From NCBI GenBank assembly GCA_002403895.1, contig DHIQ01000252.1, forward strand, positions 6,325 to 29,509: 23,185 nucleotides of DNA, given 5' to 3'. The stretch is from Candidatus Neomicrothrix sp. UBA4742 (GTDB taxonomy: Bacteria; Actinomycetota; Acidimicrobiia; Acidimicrobiales; Acidimicrobilacustridaceae). Under the pieces are notes generated by a model, which saw nothing but the letters and a program-made list of their open reading frames with translations, did not search any database and was not told the DNA's origin. Shown piece after piece: positions 1-10,012 of the stretch. Positions within the stretch are counted from its first letter, which is position 1, and the number at the start of each line of letters is the position of its first letter. The position numbers were made by a program, and so were the translations under genes.

Positions 1-1
1 G

Positions 2-535
2 GCCCAGGTGGTGGCCTTCGTGGACGAGCCCGGGCTGACCTCGGCCATGGACCCGGCCTTCCCCATCGGCCCCCTCGACGCCATCGACTTGGTGTCGGGC
101 ACGCTCGCCGTGCTCGAACGCATGGCCATCACCGGCCTGCACTGTTGCGGAGAGGCCGACTGGCGTCTGCTGTTGCAGGCCGGTCCCCACATCCTGTCCA
201 TGCCGCCCGACGCCGGGATCGAACGCGCCGCGGGCGCCCTGTCGACCTTCCTGGAGCGCGGCGGCTGGGTGGCGTGGGGTGCAGTGCCGACCGACGGACC
301 GATGGGCACCACCGTCGACCGCCTGTGGCGGCAGCTGTCGGACACCTGGTGTGAGCTGGTCAACGCCGGCGGCTGCGACCCGGTGCGTCTGCGCACCCAG
401 GCCATGATCACCCCGGCCTGCGGTCTGTGGCGCCACGGGGTGCCCCAGGCCGAGCAGGTGCTGGCGTTCACCGCGCGCCTGGCCGAGCGGCTGCACGATC
501 AGGCCGTCGGCGTGCGGCTCTCCGTCGGCGCCTGA
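2..535 (+). CDS. MetE-like (cobalamin-independent methionine synthase C-terminal fold) protein, 3' part
   Basis: The 5' end lies outside the window; about 177 C-terminal codons are visible, ending in TGA at 533-535. The fold is that of the zinc-binding C-terminal domain of cobalamin-independent methionine synthase. Two of its hallmarks can be seen: an HCCG motif (the His-x-Cys zinc ligands) and a late TPACGL motif carrying the third zinc-ligand Cys. The Glu ligand of classical MetE is not obvious in the expected segment, so the protein may be a MetE-like methyltransferase rather than a full methionine synthase. In mycobacteria a short protein of this type sits directly beside ligA (from memory, Rv3015c), which fits the downstream neighbour here. 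The family assignment is firm; the substrate is not known. Confidence 0.8.
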   Translation, partial: AQVVAFVDEPGLTSAMDPAFPIGPLDAIDLVSGTLAVLERMAITGLHCCGEADWRLLLQAGPHILSMPPDAGIERAAGALSTFLERGGWVAWGAVPTDGPMGTTVDRLWRQLSDTWCELVNAGGCDPVRLRTQAMITPACGLWRHGVPQAEQVLAFTARLAERLHDQAVGVRLSVGA

Positions 536-536
536 T

Positions 537-555
537 TCAGCCGACGTGCACGATC
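537..555. repeat. Short repeated motif, copy 1
   Basis: TCAGCCGACGTGCACGATC begins 2 nt after the stop of the MetE-like gene. It matches 9970-9988, which follows another stop codon, at 17 of 19 positions. Read on the minus strand, both copies encode I-V-H-(V/I)-G followed by TGA. This may be the tail of a lost minus-strand gene, a shared regulatory site, or chance. Confidence 0.4.
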
Positions 556-590
556 TCGGCGGTGAGAAGTAGGCGAGGACGTTGTGGTAG

Positions 591-3331
<2,741 letters not shown>

Positions 3332-3820
3332 TCAAACTACTGAGAAGCACCACGTCCGCAGCGTCGACTGGCTGGGGCCGGTGTCGTAGCTCCAGTACGT
3401 GGCGGTCACGCACGTCGGGACGCTGGCATCCCACTTCTCGAACACCTTGCCCGCCCCGGGCTGGAACAGCACCTGGCTGAAGGCGACGATGTGGTCGGTC
3501 TGGTCATCGGGGATGGCTATGCCGTTGACCGACAGCGAGGCGTTGTAGCCGTCGGCCAGGTCGATGCCCACCTGGGTCTGCTGGGGGACCTTGCTGGCCT
3601 CGGCCGGGATGAGCTGTTGGACGACGCCGTTGTCCAGGTTGGCCGAGCTCTCGCTGGTCAGGCGGGTGACGGCGTACACCCCGCCGGCAGCGATGAGCAG
3701 TAACGCCACCAGCCCGATCCGCACCACAACCGGGATCTGTCCCCACACCCCGGGGACCCGGGTCGGAGGGCGGGGCGAACCCTCGTCCATGGGCTCCAGC
3801 GGGGTATCGGTGTCGGACAC
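3332..3820 (-). CDS. Hypothetical single-pass membrane protein
   Basis: 162 residues, not recognised as a named family. An acidic/proline-rich N-terminus of about 30 residues is followed by one hydrophobic segment (residues 31-51, after an Arg/Pro-rich stretch). An extracytoplasmic domain of about 110 residues, Ser/Thr/Gln-rich, ends in ...WCFSVV. Two Cys residues near the C-terminus could form a disulfide. The likely topology is N-in/C-out. The GTG start at 3820 is supported by a -10 box (TAAGAT, minus strand) exactly 6 nt upstream. It is divergent from the PASTA kinase across 58 bp, so an envelope role or co-regulation with the kinase is possible but unproven. Confidence 0.75.
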   Translation of the reverse strand: MSDTDTPLEPMDEGSPRPPTRVPGVWGQIPVVVRIGLVALLLIAAGGVYAVTRLTSESSANLDNGVVQQLIPAEASKVPQQTQVGIDLADGYNASLSVNGIAIPDDQTDHIVAFSQVLFQPGAGKVFEKWDASVPTCVTATYWSYDTGPSQSTLRTWCFSVV

Positions 3821-3826
3821 CCCCGC

Positions 3827-3832
3827 ATCTTA
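3827..3832 (-). promoter_or_regulatory. -10 box, leaderless, membrane protein gene
   Basis: On the minus strand this reads TAAGAT, with 6 nt to the GTG at 3820. A start site 7 nt after the box would be the first base of the start codon. Confidence 0.6.
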
Positions 3833-3866
3833 CGGTCGGTGGCTCAAATGACAGTGGGGTAACTAC

Positions 3867-3872
3867 TACCCT
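3867..3872 (+). promoter_or_regulatory. -10 box, leaderless, PASTA kinase gene
   Basis: TACCCT ends 6 nt before the GTG at 3879, so the predicted transcript starts on the start codon. No ribosome binding site is visible. No convincing -35 is seen at 16-18 nt. Confidence 0.6.
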
Positions 3873-3878
3873 GTCGCC

Positions 3879-5810
3879 GTGGCCCTGCCCCGGATGATCG
3901 ACCGCGTCGGTCAGGTGCTGTCCGAGCGCTATCGCCTCTTGGCGCCCATCGGGACGGGCGCGTCCGCGTCCGTGTACCTGGCCGATGACGTCACGTTGCG
4001 CCGGCGGGTGGCGGTCAAGATCCTCCACGACGCCCTGGCCGGCGACGAAGCCTTTCTGCGCCGGTTCCGGGCCGAGGCCCAGGCGGCGGCCGCCCTCAAC
4101 CACCCCCACATCATGTCGGTGTTCGACTGGGGTCACGACGACGTGCCCTTCCTGGTCACCGAGTACCTGGGGGGCGGCAGCCTGCGCACCATGCTCGACC
4201 ACGGGCGCCTACTCACCCCGGCCCAGACCCTCATGGTGGGGCTCGAAGCCGCCCGGGGGCTGGACTACGCCCACCGCCGCGGCTTCGTGCACCGCGACAT
4301 CAAGCCGGCCAACCTGCTGTTCGACGAGGAGGCCCGCCTGCGCATCGCCGACTTCGGCCTGGCCCGGGCCCTGGCCGAAGCGGCGTGGACCGAGCCCCAC
4401 GGCGCGGTGCTGGGCACGGCTCGCTACGCCTCACCCGAACAGGCCCGGGGCGAGACCCTCGACGGTCGCAGCGACGTGTACTCGCTCGCCCTGGTCATGA
4501 TCGAGGCAGCCACCGGCAGCGTTCCCTTTGCGGCCGACACCACCATCGGCACGCTCATGGCCCGCGTCGATCAGCCTGTCACCGTCTCGGAATCCTTGGG
4601 ACCCCTGCGTGCTCCGCTGGAAGCCGCGGGTCAACCTCGCCCCGCCGATCGCCCCGACTCCGCCGCCTTCACCCGCCTGCTCATGGCCGCCGCCGAAGAT
4701 TTCGACCGGCCCGCGCCGCTCGTCCTGGCCGGCGCCATGGTGCACGACCACGACGTGCTGGCCGACCGTGATCCCACGGTCATGCTTCGCCCGCCGGCGG
4801 GGTCGAGCGACGCGGAGCCCGACATCATGAACGCCCCGCCGGGCACGGTCATGGACGGCATCCGGGTCATTCCCGACGAGCCGGTGATCGACCTCACCGA
4901 CACCAAGATCGACGAGGCACCCAAGCGCCATCGGGGCCGCACGGTGGTGCTGGCCGTGCTGTTGGTCCTGGCCCTGGCCGGGGCCGGCGCCTACTGGTAC
5001 TACGAGATCCGGGTGCCGTCCTTCGCGGTGCCGACGCTGGTGAACACCAACACCGCCACGCTCGACACCGCCATCAGCGGGACCGACTGGAACGTGCAGC
5101 CCACGTCGCAGTACCAGGACCTCACCACCCCGGGCGACATCCTGGCCCAGGACCCGGCCCCCGGTAGCCAACTGGCTCGCGGTGGGGTCCTGAACCTCAC
5201 CGTGTCCCTCGGTCCGCCCCCAGTGACCGTGCCGGTGGGCCTGGCCAACCAGACCTTGGCCGTGGCCACCGCCGAGCTGACCGCGGCCGGACTCACCGTG
5301 GGCAACGTGACCCGGCAGTTCGACGAGAGGGTGGCGGCCGAATCGGTCATCTCGGTGGCGCCCGGCGTCGGCGCTCAGGCCCCCAAGGGATCGGGCGTGC
5401 CGCTGGTGGTGTCCGACGGGCCCCAGCCGAGGGTTGTCCCGGCCGGGCTGGTGGGTCTCACCCAGGACCAGGCCACCGCCAAGCTCAGGGAGCTGGGCCT
5501 CCAGGTGGCAGCGACGCCGACTCCCAGCGAGACCGTCCCGGCTGGCCAGGTCATGGACCTCACACCGGCCGCGGGCGTCCAGGTGGCCCGCGATTCGACG
5601 GTCACCCTGATCGTGTCCAGCGGGCAGCCCATGGTGACCGTGCCCGACGTTTCCAAGCGGTCGGTCACCGACGCGGCCAACGCTCTACAGGGGGTGGGTC
5701 TCACCGTCAGCGGCACCCAGGGCAACCCCCTGGGGACGGTGAAGGGCACCAACCCGGCGGCGGGGACCTCGGTGCGCAAAGGCACCGCCGTCCTGCTGAT
5801 CATCGGCTGA
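3879..5810 (+). CDS. PASTA-domain Ser/Thr protein kinase (PknB/StkP type)
   Basis: 643-residue membrane receptor kinase. The cytoplasmic kinase domain spans about residues 17-270 and has the glycine loop GTGASASVY, ATP-binding K47, the catalytic loop HRDIKPAN with D140, DFG D158 and GTARYASPEQ. A juxtamembrane linker of about 80 residues rich in Asp/Pro follows, then one transmembrane segment (about 355-375). Four extracellular PASTA repeats (about 378-446, 447-514, 515-582, 583-643) complete it. Such kinases sense peptidoglycan/muropeptides and tune cell-wall growth and division. Here it stands alone, not in the usual pknA-pknB/rodA/pbpA cluster, so its partners are unclear. GTG 3879 sits 6 nt after a -10 box. 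It meets the SCP2 gene tail-to-tail with no gap. Confidence 0.95.
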   Translation: MALPRMIDRVGQVLSERYRLLAPIGTGASASVYLADDVTLRRRVAVKILHDALAGDEAFLRRFRAEAQAAAALNHPHIMSVFDWGHDDVPFLVTEYLGGGSLRTMLDHGRLLTPAQTLMVGLEAARGLDYAHRRGFVHRDIKPANLLFDEEARLRIADFGLARALAEAAWTEPHGAVLGTARYASPEQARGETLDGRSDVYSLALVMIEAATGSVPFAADTTIGTLMARVDQPVTVSESLGPLRAPLEAAGQPRPADRPDSAAFTRLLMAAAEDFDRPAPLVLAGAMVHDHDVLADRDPTVMLRPPAGSSDAEPDIMNAPPGTVMDGIRVIPDEPVIDLTDTKIDEAPKRHRGRTVVLAVLLVLALAGAGAYWYYEIRVPSFAVPTLVNTNTATLDTAISGTDWNVQPTSQYQDLTTPGDILAQDPAPGSQLARGGVLNLTVSLGPPPVTVPVGLANQTLAVATAELTAAGLTVGNVTRQFDERVAAESVISVAPGVGAQAPKGSGVPLVVSDGPQPRVVPAGLVGLTQDQATAKLRELGLQVAATPTPSETVPAGQVMDLTPAAGVQVARDSTVTLIVSSGQPMVTVPDVSKRSVTDAANALQGVGLTVSGTQGNPLGTVKGTNPAAGTSVRKGTAVLLIIG

Positions 5811-6218
5811 TCAGACCGTCATCTCTTTGATCTTCTCGGCCAGGGCGAGGGCGGCTGGGTCGGGCGGGGTCTGCTGCATGGCCATCATCTTCGTCATGTC
5901 GCCCTGCACCTTGATCTTGCCGGCCATGAACGCCTGCATGCCGGCTTGGGCGTTCTGTTCCACGAAGATGGCCTTGGCCGTGTCGTAGTCGACGGTCACC
6001 GTGAGGTCGGGATTCTCCAGCTCGCCGAGGTCGAGGTTGACCTCGCCTTCGGAAGTGTCCATGTAGGCCCGGATCTCGGCGCCGTCGTTGAAGGGGGCAC
6101 CGGTGATGACTTGGTTCATGCGGATGGTGTGAGCCGGGGGGTTCTCCGGCGGACCGGCCTCGTCACGTAGGCGCTTGGCCTCGGTCATCCACTCTTCAGT
6201 GAGGAATTCGTAGGGCAC
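5811..6218 (-). CDS. SCP2 sterol-carrier-domain protein
   Basis: 135-residue single-domain protein. The core pattern (NLDLG..., LTVTVDYDTAKAIF, GMQAFMAGKIKVQGDMTKMMAMQ) is that of SCP2/lipid-carrier proteins, whose C-terminal helices close a hydrophobic tunnel. The family binds acyl-CoA, fatty acids or sterols. No signal peptide is seen, so it is likely cytoplasmic. Unlike most gene heads here it has a clear Shine-Dalgarno (AAGGAG, 6 nt before GTG 6218) and an approximately 38-nt leader. It is divergent from the ferredoxin gene. Its stop abuts the kinase stop in a TGATCA junction. Confidence 0.88.
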   Translation of the reverse strand: MPYEFLTEEWMTEAKRLRDEAGPPENPPAHTIRMNQVITGAPFNDGAEIRAYMDTSEGEVNLDLGELENPDLTVTVDYDTAKAIFVEQNAQAGMQAFMAGKIKVQGDMTKMMAMQQTPPDPAALALAEKIKEMTV

Positions 6219-6224
6219 GGGTTG

Positions 6225-6230
6225 CTCCTT
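6225..6230 (-). promoter_or_regulatory. Shine-Dalgarno of SCP2 gene
   Basis: The minus strand reads AAGGAG followed by CAACCC and then GTG at 6218. It fixes the start and contrasts with the SD-less, leaderless genes around it. Confidence 0.7.
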
Positions 6231-6263
6231 GGCACTAGCCGGCGGCGAGGGTGTCGACCGCGC

Positions 6264-6269
6264 ACCCTA
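6264..6269 (-). promoter_or_regulatory. -10 box of SCP2 gene
   Basis: TAGGGT on the minus strand predicts a start near 6257 and a leader of about 38 nt. An identical TAGGGT on the plus strand at 6293-6298 drives the ferredoxin gene. Only 23 nt separate the two boxes, so their -35 regions overlap and the promoters may exclude each other. Confidence 0.5.
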
Positions 6270-6292
6270 GTCGCGCCAGAAGAGTGCAGGGC

Positions 6293-6298
6293 TAGGGT
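6293..6298 (+). promoter_or_regulatory. -10 box, leaderless, ferredoxin gene
   Basis: TAGGGT lies 7 nt before the GTG at 6306. It is back-to-back with the SCP2 promoter. Confidence 0.55.
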
Positions 6299-6305
6299 GA
6301 GCGCC

Positions 6306-6641
6306 GTGTCCGATGCTGCCCCCGCGTCGCCGTCCAAGACGCCATCGAATCGAGCCAGCCGGCTTTCCGCCCACGAGCGCAACCCGAAATGGCAGCAGGT
6401 GCCGCTGATGATCGACATGTCGATCTGCATCAACTGCGACACCTGCATCCGCCATTGCCCGCCCCAGTTCGGCGCCATCTTCAATCACGGCCTCGACGTG
6501 ATCATCATCCCTGAGTTGTGCTCCGGCTGCGACAAGTGCCTCGAGCCCTGCCCGGTGGATTGCATCTTCCCCGACCCCGACTGGAAACCCGCCCCCCAGG
6601 ACTGGTGGGAAGAGCCGGCGTTCGACGATCCGTACCGCTAA
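6306..6641 (+). CDS. 2x[4Fe-4S] ferredoxin
   Basis: 111-residue dicluster ferredoxin, an electron carrier for cytoplasmic redox enzymes. Two cluster motifs are intact: CINCDTCIRHCP and CSGCDKCLEPCP, about 28 residues apart, separated by a loop containing LDVIII. The C-terminus is acidic and Trp-rich (DWWEEP). The approximately 34-residue Ser/Arg/Pro-rich N-terminal extension depends on the GTG at 6306, chosen because it sits 7 nt from a -10 box. ATG 6408, just before the first cluster, is the main alternative. Its TAA at 6639-6641 overlaps the stop of the convergent fucosidase gene. No partner oxidoreductase lies next to it. Confidence 0.88.
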   Translation: MSDAAPASPSKTPSNRASRLSAHERNPKWQQVPLMIDMSICINCDTCIRHCPPQFGAIFNHGLDVIIIPELCSGCDKCLEPCPVDCIFPDPDWKPAPQDWWEEPAFDDPYR

Positions 6642-8098
6642 GCCTCGGCCTCGATGTGGTCGAGGGCCACGGCCACCGGTACGCCGGGCTCCAGCGGCTC
6701 GTCGAGCATGACCCGCAGGCCTCGTGTCTGTGGCTCGAAGCTCAGGGGGCCGCCGCCGACCCGGCGTACCGCGGTCCTCGGCGTGGCCCGCACCTCGGCC
6801 AGGGTCAGCTCGGTGGCGCCGTCACCTCGCACGAGGGCGAACACGGTGGTGTCGCGGGCGGTGTAGCGCACCTCGAACGCCGTCCCGTTCTCTGTCCCGC
6901 TACCGACGGGATGGACGTAGGGCCGGGTGGCGAACAGGGCCTCGCCCACCTCGCCGGTGAACTGGCCCAGCCAGGCCAGGCGCCGGAGCTGGGTGTCGGC
7001 GATGGTGGCGTCCTCCCCCCGCGGTCCGACGTTCAACAACAGGTTGCCCCCCTTGGCGGTGATGTCGGTGAGCGACCACACCAGTTCGTCGCGGGCCAAG
7101 AAGAACTCCTCGCTCGAGGCCCGGTTGTGGCCGAAACTGCGGTCGATGCCGCGCACGCATTCCCATGGCGTCGGTTGCACCGTGTCGAACACGGTGTACT
7201 CGGGCGTGCGCACGTCGAACATGGGCGGCTTGGGCGGCACGATGCCCCGGTCGGCCTTGGCGGAGCGGGCCGCGACACGGTCCAGGACCATGCGGGCCGG
7301 CTTCGTCTTGGCCGCCTCCCACACCGGTGACCACGGCATGAACCGGTCGTTGACCACCCCGTCGGGCACGGCCGCGTAGTACTCGAGCAACAACCCGGCC
7401 AGGCGGGCGGCGCTGGCCGGCCACGAGATGTCGTTCCACAGCACGCTGGGTCGGTAGCGGTCGATCAACTCGCGCACGTGAGCCTCGGCGTAGCCGACGT
7501 AGTCGCCCCGCGGCTGGGCGGGGAGCAGGTCGCTGAACGTGCCGATGGGATGGTCGTTGAACGTCCAGTCCAGGCCGCCGGAGTAGTAGACGCCGAAGCG
7601 CAACCCCCGGGCGCGGACCGCCTTGGCCAGCTCGCCGACAACGTCGCGCTCGGAGTGGAAGCCGGGCCGGTGGGGGTTGGGCACCTCGGTGGGCCACAGG
7701 CAGTAGCCGTCGTGGTGTTTCGTGACCAACACGACGTAGCGGGCGCCGGTGGCGGCGAAGCGAGCGGCCCACTCGTCGGGATCCCACGAGGCGAGCCCCG
7801 CCTCCCAATCGGCAGCGAAGTCGTGGTAGTCCCGTGTTCCGTAGACGTCGGCGTGGTGGCGCGCCGCCGGGCTCTCGGGGAAGCGCAGCGAGTTCTCGTA
7901 CCACTCGCTATAGGGCGACCAGGCCATGGCGTGCGGGTCGCGACGGGCCAGCAGCTCACCGATCTCGGCGTCCACCGGGGCGAAGGCCGGCACCGACGCT
8001 GGCGTCCAGTGCACGAAGATGCCGAGCTTGGCGTCGCGCCACCACGCCGGCACCTGGTGACGGCGGACGGATCGGATGAGCTCGCGGTCAGACGCCAT
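6638..8098 (-). CDS. GH29-type alpha-L-fucosidase
   Basis: 486-residue glycoside hydrolase family 29 protein, expected to release terminal alpha-L-fucose by double displacement. Features seen: an N-terminal LGIFVHW segment, SEWYENSLRFP, the conserved KHHDGYCLW, and SVLWNDISWP, in which D223 aligns with the GH29 nucleophile Asp. A C-terminal beta-sandwich region follows. There is no signal peptide, so it should act on imported or intracellular fucosides, which is unusual company for a haem-domain protein. ATG 8098 lies inside the upstream yceH-nitrobindin gene, with an 11-nt overlap, so the two are probably one transcript. I see no fucose permease, fucose isomerase or fuculose kinase nearby. 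Confidence 0.88.
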   Translation of the reverse strand: MASDRELIRSVRRHQVPAWWRDAKLGIFVHWTPASVPAFAPVDAEIGELLARRDPHAMAWSPYSEWYENSLRFPESPAARHHADVYGTRDYHDFAADWEAGLASWDPDEWAARFAATGARYVVLVTKHHDGYCLWPTEVPNPHRPGFHSERDVVGELAKAVRARGLRFGVYYSGGLDWTFNDHPIGTFSDLLPAQPRGDYVGYAEAHVRELIDRYRPSVLWNDISWPASAARLAGLLLEYYAAVPDGVVNDRFMPWSPVWEAAKTKPARMVLDRVAARSAKADRGIVPPKPPMFDVRTPEYTVFDTVQPTPWECVRGIDRSFGHNRASSEEFFLARDELVWSLTDITAKGGNLLLNVGPRGEDATIADTQLRRLAWLGQFTGEVGEALFATRPYVHPVGSGTENGTAFEVRYTARDTTVFALVRGDGATELTLAEVRATPRTAVRRVGGGPLSFEPQTRGLRVMLDEPLEPGVPVAVALDHIEAEA

Positions 8099-9089
8099 GG
8101 CGCGTGAGTGTCGCGTGCAGATGGGGGAGCAGGGGCTGGCCGACCGCGGCCATGTCCAGGTCATAGGTCAGGGTGTCGGCGACGACCCGATAGCGCCGTT
8201 CGGTGGCGGTGACCTGCTTGGCGGTGCTCGTGCCCGCCACCGCGACCGAGGCCAACATCAGCTCGGTCGACTCGCTGGTGGCGTCGACCACGCCCTCGGC
8301 CACTTCGACGAGGCCCGACCCCTGGGCCACCACCAACTCGACATCGCCGGCGCCGACCATGCGCAGAAACCCCGATTCACCGTGCAGGGTGCGGCCGTCG
8401 TCGCTGGCCTTGGTGGCTGAGCGGTACGCCAGGATGGGCTTGCCCGGCACCGGTCGGATCTCGATCTGCTCGGCATAGCCGAAGGCGTCGATGGTCGGGT
8501 ACGACCCGGCGCCGGCCCCGGCCCAGCTCCCCACGAAGGCGGCCAGCGGCATCAGCTCGGCCGGAAGGGGGTTCGGCTCGGTCGGCTCTCCGGCCAGGGC
8601 GTGGCCCCACCGGCGTTCCTTCTGGCCCGGGTGGCGAGGGAGGTGGACGACCAGCGGCTCGTCACGCTCGGCCAGATGGGCCAGGGTGGCCTCTACCTCC
8701 TCGACTGAGGCGAACGGATGGAGCCGGTCGGTGCGGGACCGCAGCTCACCCGACGTCTGCGGACCCCGCAGCGTCAAGACGGTGAGCACCGCCCGCCGGG
8801 GAGCGTCGAGCTCCAGCGCTTCGACCACGGCTTGGCGGTACTTGATGGACCGGGCGCCGTGGCTGGCGTGGACCAACCGGGCCATTCCCGCCGCCCGCAA
8901 CTCGTCGATGGCCGCCGTGGCCGCGGCCTCGTCCACCGCCATGACCGGGTCGCGCCCGGTGGTCTGGTTGCACGCCGCCACCAGAGCGTTCATGGTCAGC
9001 GGATACGTGGCCGGGACCGTGAGCTCCTTTTCCAACAAGGCGCCCAGCACCCGACAAGCGACCGGCGACAAGACCGGCGATGCGTTCAT
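8088..9089 (-). CDS. YceH (DUF480) wHTH - nitrobindin (haem-binding beta-barrel) fusion
   Basis: 333-residue protein with two recognisable halves and no frameshift between them. Residues 1 to about 170 match the YceH/DUF480 family: VLGALLEKELTVPATYPLT, ACNQTTGRDPVM, a GPQTSGELRSRTDRLHPF winged-helix signature, and PGQKERRW. A Pro/Glu linker follows. Residues about 182-333 are nitrobindin-like (THAP4 haem-binding fold): GSWAGAGAGSYPTI, a HGESGFLRM strand, and a C-terminal AAVGQPLLPHLHATL in which H323 aligns with the proximal haem ligand. Nitrobindins bind ferric haem and NO and isomerise peroxynitrite. A redox/NO-responsive regulator is inference. The start is supported by a -10 box 6 nt upstream; the fucosidase gene overlaps its end. 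Confidence 0.9.
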   Translation of the reverse strand: MNASPVLSPVACRVLGALLEKELTVPATYPLTMNALVAACNQTTGRDPVMAVDEAAATAAIDELRAAGMARLVHASHGARSIKYRQAVVEALELDAPRRAVLTVLTLRGPQTSGELRSRTDRLHPFASVEEVEATLAHLAERDEPLVVHLPRHPGQKERRWGHALAGEPTEPNPLPAELMPLAAFVGSWAGAGAGSYPTIDAFGYAEQIEIRPVPGKPILAYRSATKASDDGRTLHGESGFLRMVGAGDVELVVAQGSGLVEVAEGVVDATSESTELMLASVAVAGTSTAKQVTATERRYRVVADTLTYDLDMAAVGQPLLPHLHATLTRHGV

Positions 9090-9095
9090 GACGAC

Positions 9096-9101
9096 ACGGT
9101 A
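9096..9101 (-). promoter_or_regulatory. -10 box, leaderless, YceH-nitrobindin gene
   Basis: The minus strand reads TACCGT, then 6 nt, then ATG at 9089. On the plus strand an overlapping TAGGTT (9100-9105) could serve the dioxygenase gene, so the divergent promoters may share bases. Confidence 0.6.
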
Positions 9102-9125
9102 GGTTCGAACAGGCACACTCGCGGC

Positions 9126-9965
9126 ATGATCACGCGTCGAACGGGATACCTCACCGTGCGCACCGATCCGGTGCCCATGGCCAGCCGCCGGCTCGAACGG
9201 GAGGGCTACGTCGTGCTCGAGGGCGTGTTCGACGCCGCCGAGGTGGCCGAGCTCGAAGCCGACATCGACCGGGTGTTCGCCGAGTGGCCGCCCGACGTCC
9301 GGGTCAAGAGCCAACCTGAGGGACACTACGACCCGTTCCGCTACGAGATGGTGAATCGCAGCGCGGTGTGCCAGCGGGCCATCGCCCATCCCGCCATCCT
9401 CGAGGTGGTCGAGCCGTTGCTGGGCGAGGACTGCCACGTCATCGCCAACACCGCCTGGCGTCAGGAGGCAGGCGACCGCGACCACGGGGGACGGTTCTGG
9501 CACATCGACAGTGGTCCCCACGTGCCCCGGCCCGCCGGTGTGCCCTGGGATGAGCGCATCCCCTATCCGGTGTTCGCCATCGCCGCCCACCTTCTGGTGC
9601 ATGACTCCCCGCTGGAGGCCGGACCCACCGGGGTGATCCCCCGGAGCCACACCTCGGGCCAGGCCCCCCCGTACTGCGAGGACGACGACCTCACCTGCAA
9701 CGGCCAGGGCGCGGTGCCCATCGTGGCCGCCGCGGGCGACGTCGCCCTGTTCGTGTCGGACGTCTGGCACCGGCGCATGCCGTCCGGGTCCGCCGATCCC
9801 GGCCGCTACTTCCTCCAGTGCCACTACGGCCGGCGCGATCTCGCCCCCCGGCTACGCGCCACCCGCGCCGCCAACCACCTGTCGGACGACGCCATGGCCC
9901 GGGCCGAGACGCGGCGCCAGCGCGACCTCGTCGGCCTGCACCGGCCCGGGTTCTACGACGGCTGA
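9126..9965 (+). CDS. Phytanoyl-CoA dioxygenase (PhyH) family protein
   Basis: 279-residue non-haem Fe(II)/2-oxoglutarate dioxygenase of the PhyH type. The iron-binding triad is visible: H126 and D128 in FWHIDSG, and H215 in DVWHRRMP. The double-stranded beta-helix core includes GVIPRSHTSG. Such enzymes hydroxylate lipids, amino acids or small metabolites; the substrate is unknown. ATG 9126 leaves a 36-bp divergent gap to the YceH-nitrobindin gene. The later ATG 9177 (before ASRRLEREGYVVLEG) is an alternative start. The only -10 candidates are TAGGTT at 9100-9105, with a short SD-less leader, or the weaker CACACT 6 nt upstream. An amine oxidase follows after 47 bp. Confidence 0.87.
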   Translation: MITRRTGYLTVRTDPVPMASRRLEREGYVVLEGVFDAAEVAELEADIDRVFAEWPPDVRVKSQPEGHYDPFRYEMVNRSAVCQRAIAHPAILEVVEPLLGEDCHVIANTAWRQEAGDRDHGGRFWHIDSGPHVPRPAGVPWDERIPYPVFAIAAHLLVHDSPLEAGPTGVIPRSHTSGQAPPYCEDDDLTCNGQGAVPIVAAAGDVALFVSDVWHRRMPSGSADPGRYFLQCHYGRRDLAPRLRATRAANHLSDDAMARAETRRQRDLVGLHRPGFYDG

Positions 9966-9969
9966 CGGC

Positions 9970-9988
9970 TCAGCCGATGTGGACGATC
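9970..9988. repeat. Short repeated motif, copy 2
   Basis: TCAGCCGATGTGGACGATC starts 4 nt after the dioxygenase stop. It differs from the copy at 537-555 at two positions. A minus-strand reading gives A-P-I-V-H-I-G-stop. Confidence 0.4.
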
Positions 9989-10000
9989 GGGGCCACGCTA

Positions 10001-10006
10001 TACGCT
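10001..10006 (+). promoter_or_regulatory. -10 box, leaderless, amine oxidase gene
   Basis: TACGCT ends 6 nt before the GTG at 10013. This rejects the longer upstream reading frame and gives the oxidase its own promoter despite the close dioxygenase gene. Confidence 0.6.
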
Positions 10007-10012
10007 TCCGCC

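Noticed and set aside
3906..3960. Missing third Gly in the kinase glycine loop (GTGASASVY)
   Set aside because: PknB-type kinases commonly have Ser at this position, and the rest of the active site is intact.
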